Assembly: GCF_002858935.1 (NCBI RefSeq)
Contig: NZ_PJRT01000005.1
Coordinates: 434,001-498,000, forward strand
Reading direction: 5' to 3'
Length of the DNA: 64,000 nucleotides
Source of the DNA: Pantoea endophytica
Lineage (GTDB): Bacteria > Pseudomonadota > Gammaproteobacteria > Enterobacterales > Enterobacteriaceae
The notes below the pieces were generated by a model, which ran no database searches, was not told the origin of the DNA, and saw only the letters and a list, made by a program, of their open reading frames with translations. This document shows positions 63,501-64,000 of this stretch, one piece after another. Numbering within the stretch: position 1 is the stretch's first letter; each line of letters starts with the position of its first letter. Made by a program: the position numbers and the translations under genes.

Positions 63501-63562
63501 AGATCGACGGCAACGGCGCCAAAGGCTGGCGCTATAACGCGGGCGTGAGGTGGTCGTTTTAA
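57587..63562 (+). CDS. Very large type Va autotransporter
   Basis: A 1991-residue outer-membrane protein. GTG start with GAGGAA upstream; Sec signal over the first 27 residues (NPVLLSLVAAQGVMFPVLPT). The passenger of about 1650 residues is built from short repeats of VINxGxINV type, expected to form a beta-helix. It contains an EF-hand-like loop DSNRDGVIAASEG. The translocator domain of about 280 residues starts near GGEMFIRYLGSNLKYQ and ends in RYNAGVRWSF with the terminal Phe. No serine-protease motif is seen, so adhesion or biofilm is the likelier role. Its size and repeats set it apart from its neighbours. Confidence 0.9.
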   Translation: MFKLNPVLLSLVAAQGVMFPVLPTTAAILKPYTPEINDNKVGAYCLCNGSTQTLSGLPQFAPGENGTGSVTIGELRNIGRIINDNVIGAARLQIGAQNYAIGIPNYEENTYTTYQVFNTAELVDLPAVGLDTVVPDYFDVNDKQYINARVASVSNGTLNIDIGKHNAATTSSSNSWSMAAKQSQLFTASKKGNLNWNSNNRIAFTAGTTPYGGDRLAYDVGNVVEYAGVFTVNTLDGGTNTFNVTNLNELRNYNDWLIDQLSNANLSTESYNTEFNKAYALREGRVVYRMSTNNFDDEVALPIFDQVVLSADGPKATVKINRGKTLEVVNSNSAVMRASNGAKAIVDGKLASTGSGLELLSGARGFNNGVINAGFLNNANGKGVDISTVGAGGSAVDVSYESRFINRGVINLQPGAGFSTGINAYNSKVVNHGNINVGVSDVSSGGTAAGVLLSSDGKGGFVNAKDGTIYIGRTPQNRKNDPTEDVAVNLSGGASGIYQFLDSKAVNNGHIVIGSKVQNAAGMKVELAPHAVTLNNGVIDVNGKAQVQPAENVGMLVLDSGSLGKVGNIGTINVNGYNSTGLKVIARDGNDSVAFSSGAINVPGDGDRFVNSFNTAVWVKGDPGGTAYAKLTGPIRLGGNSNIGIRAEGLAVVDVSANAVPLSVPDPNVYTARHISFYTLGPNARINLPANGSYSATVPYGNIFRVADGADFDGTGRTLSMNNSFSTGVYGSGEFTDVNTNGATFNVAGNYARAIEISDGAHATIDAATRIRLLSNGATGAVADGNKFTLTGDPINPQTQFNPDTLLVNHAALSGVADNQQALVVSNHAQLINTGDITLGGQSTNGIYAQNGAFTFNRGDVTVTRSSTGLYAYGNPEYTDGVTPTEVINIGLLNVYNLDAESFSPSRGLISYHELARFYQNGTINLFGSNALAGAVFAGGLLDLGDGNRVVFHDRNQYGFRAADPGTRLISHGGSVDVSTENSRLYEIVNGAWLYAETPGNVTLSGENSTGMEVSGYDAMVSRTDNYTVTGKNATVMRVSGSAEGVITSGIALNGENGTAAVVGGDESEIYAASQIIGNGSNSTAFDVSGGARLFNQYQGVVDLTGPNSTGARVHDGGNFINRGSMRIASGIGVDVSSGYGQYVPVDSSLRVDDGTAALRVGNGGWLRIYGDGQGASNIYAMGKADGLLLDNGAQGFEANDIILGAYGSGSVINNRAETSNISLDNVMLDVSGGNGVRSATSFDPNGRALINVSGGATGYRFENADGSTTSNDLVIGKDYAILVSGQGTGVRANTSGKVISQGSIGIRDFNGGSAIVTSTASQVINQGSIASLSRVSPLIDLRGGDTVFINQGTISAPFPDQVVVAGGAGNDVIALLDGAVVGDVNTGSGNDELVVTGGTLNGSLTMGNGAANQATVQRVSLADTRHITTENGAGSTLNLSELTARGGSFTRDDVSKGTNLGAGWSTLNFFATQWTLTDNIKLAHSTINIDAGSTLFAGDNVNPLLQGATDDSLVVNNAGTLDLTNGGNAAANVLTIDGQLASAGGSLKLNSTATQSDNLRVNGNVSGTTLIDDTLIGGPQLDSNRDGVIAASEGVSLAQVTGSASATSFALKSGYVASGPWQYGLASFAPGSSTSGAWDYRLANTFVCEDGSLCQPQAGSNQRAARLAVTPQVPSYISAPVGLAYYSLAVTDDLHKRLGELRQQQTASDAVGGEMFIRYLGSNLKYQSNRGLADYGYDFDLDYSAVQLGGNVLRADGPQDSLRGGVAYTRGNTRIRPHAADGYSSTSFDSDSISLYGTWLRDSGFYLDGSLSWGWYRGETDIARQKEVATPKGKGWTASVESGYPFTFANGVRLEPQAQITWLQMKMDSFTDQDRTRVSYNDYDQTIGRLGARLDRTWLDTSQNAYTPYVRANYYKGWGGTAKTKIGAADTEGSQIFESGKFGQMWDVGLGGSATLNNDVALYAEADYRKEIDGNGAKGWRYNAGVRWSF

Positions 63563-63614
63563 AATTCAGCCTGTCCATCGCGCATGCTGGAGTGCGTCAA
63601 TATAAGTGGTTTTC

Positions 63615-63636
63615 AACCCCTCAAAGATGAGGGGTT
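63615..63636 (+). terminator. Stem-loop after the autotransporter gene
   Basis: AACCCCTC and GAGGGGTT pair around AAAGAT. It stands between the converging autotransporter and metal permease genes; no strong T run follows on either strand. Confidence 0.5.
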
Positions 63637-63669
63637 AGAGGTGATTTAATTTCCTGGCGACCAAAAACA

Positions 63670-64000
63670 TTAGCCAGGCACTTGCTGCGTGCGCCGATCC
63701 TTCACCGTGACATACAAAAACGCCAGCACGAACAGCGCCGCGTAGATCACCACAATGGTTGGGCCCGGCGCGCTATCGAGGAAGAACGAGGCGTACACGC
63801 CGCTGAAACCTGTCACCACCGCAATGCCAATCGCCAGCAACATTACCTGCACGAAACGACGTGCCAGCAGCAAAGCGATAGCGCCAGGCGCGATCAGCAT
63901 GGAAATCGACAGAATCACGCCCACCGATTTCAGCGCAGCGACGATGGTTAACGAGATTAAACACAACAAGCCGTAATGCATCAGTTTGCCGTTGATGCCG
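63670..64000 (-). CDS. Metal ABC transporter permease (SitD/MntB-like), 5' part outside the window
   Basis: The C-terminal third of an ABC-3 family permease for manganese, iron or zinc. It has LKSVGVILSISMLIAPGAIA, the typical ABC-3 stretch, then two more helices and a short charged tail (VKDRRTQQVPG). The frame stays open through 64000 on the minus strand, so the start lies beyond the window. SitD is the closest in feel, but MntB/ZnuB cannot be excluded. Confidence 0.85.
   Translation of the reverse strand, partial: GINGKLMHYGLLCLISLTIVAALKSVGVILSISMLIAPGAIALLLARRFVQVMLLAIGIAVVTGFSGVYASFFLDSAPGPTIVVIYAALFVLAFLYVTVKDRRTQQVPG

Overview
The window reads as chromosome of an enterobacterium, most likely Erwiniaceae (Pantoea/Erwinia-like). 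The evidence is a LexA-boxed yebG, an EptA lipid A transferase with a PmrA-like box, KPN_01854-type transporter cluster genes, a very large type Va autotransporter and dense moderately GC-rich coding with short palindromic repeats between genes. Genus is an inference; there is no rRNA, tRNA, CRISPR array or insertion sequence in the window.

Region by region: (1) 1-4.2 kb, a cysteine synthase next to a sulfonate/taurine-type ABC importer whose ATPase is transcribed divergently from the binding protein and permease. (2) 4.3-6.7 kb, eptA and a decayed SRPBCC gene. (3) 6.7-10.6 kb, an unrecognised three-gene envelope operon: OmpA-like lipoprotein, five-helix inner-membrane protein, periplasmic vWA-like protein. 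(4) 10.7-13.4 kb, a small fimbrial-like pseudogene, then an AT-rich island with a ParA-like ATPase (interrupted by one extra base) and a RelA/SpoT-type synthetase. (5) 13.4-23.3 kb, a GNAT gene and a long leftward operon: Dpp-type peptide ABC importer, luciferase-like monooxygenase, CMD/alkylhydroperoxidase fusion, M20 amidohydrolase, VOC protein. (6) 23.45-23.85 kb, a roughly 395-bp GC-rich nested palindrome with no convincing gene, then a TRAP transporter to 26.7 kb. (7) 27.1-34.8 kb, a rightward operon with two flavin monooxygenases, a second M20 amidohydrolase, a GNAT and a polar amino-acid ABC importer with two binding proteins. It parallels the Bacillus ytmI/cmo-sna-snd-tcy operon for S-substituted cysteines. 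(8) 35-40 kb, a coiled-coil protein with 60-bp tandem repeats, an EAL phosphodiesterase, an overlapping HAM1-like/SIR2 pair, yebG and a Fic protein. (9) 40-57 kb, an MCP, three MFS transporters, regulators next to likely targets, small enzymes and a decayed SDR/AraC pair. (10) 57.6-63.6 kb, a 1991-residue autotransporter, then the 3' part of a metal ABC permease running off the window.

Regions 1, 5 and 7 together look like a sulfur-scavenging block: import of sulfonates, peptides or S-conjugates, flavin-dependent C-S cleavage, N-acetyl/deacetyl processing and cysteine synthesis. The best candidates for undescribed or little-described systems are the HAM1-like/SIR2 pair at 37148-38499 (resembling the KomB/KomC half of the Kongming anti-phage system but with no deaminase beside it), the ParA/RelA-SpoT island at 11385-13154, the palindromic element at 23455-23849 and the OmpA/membrane/vWA operon at 6694-10597.
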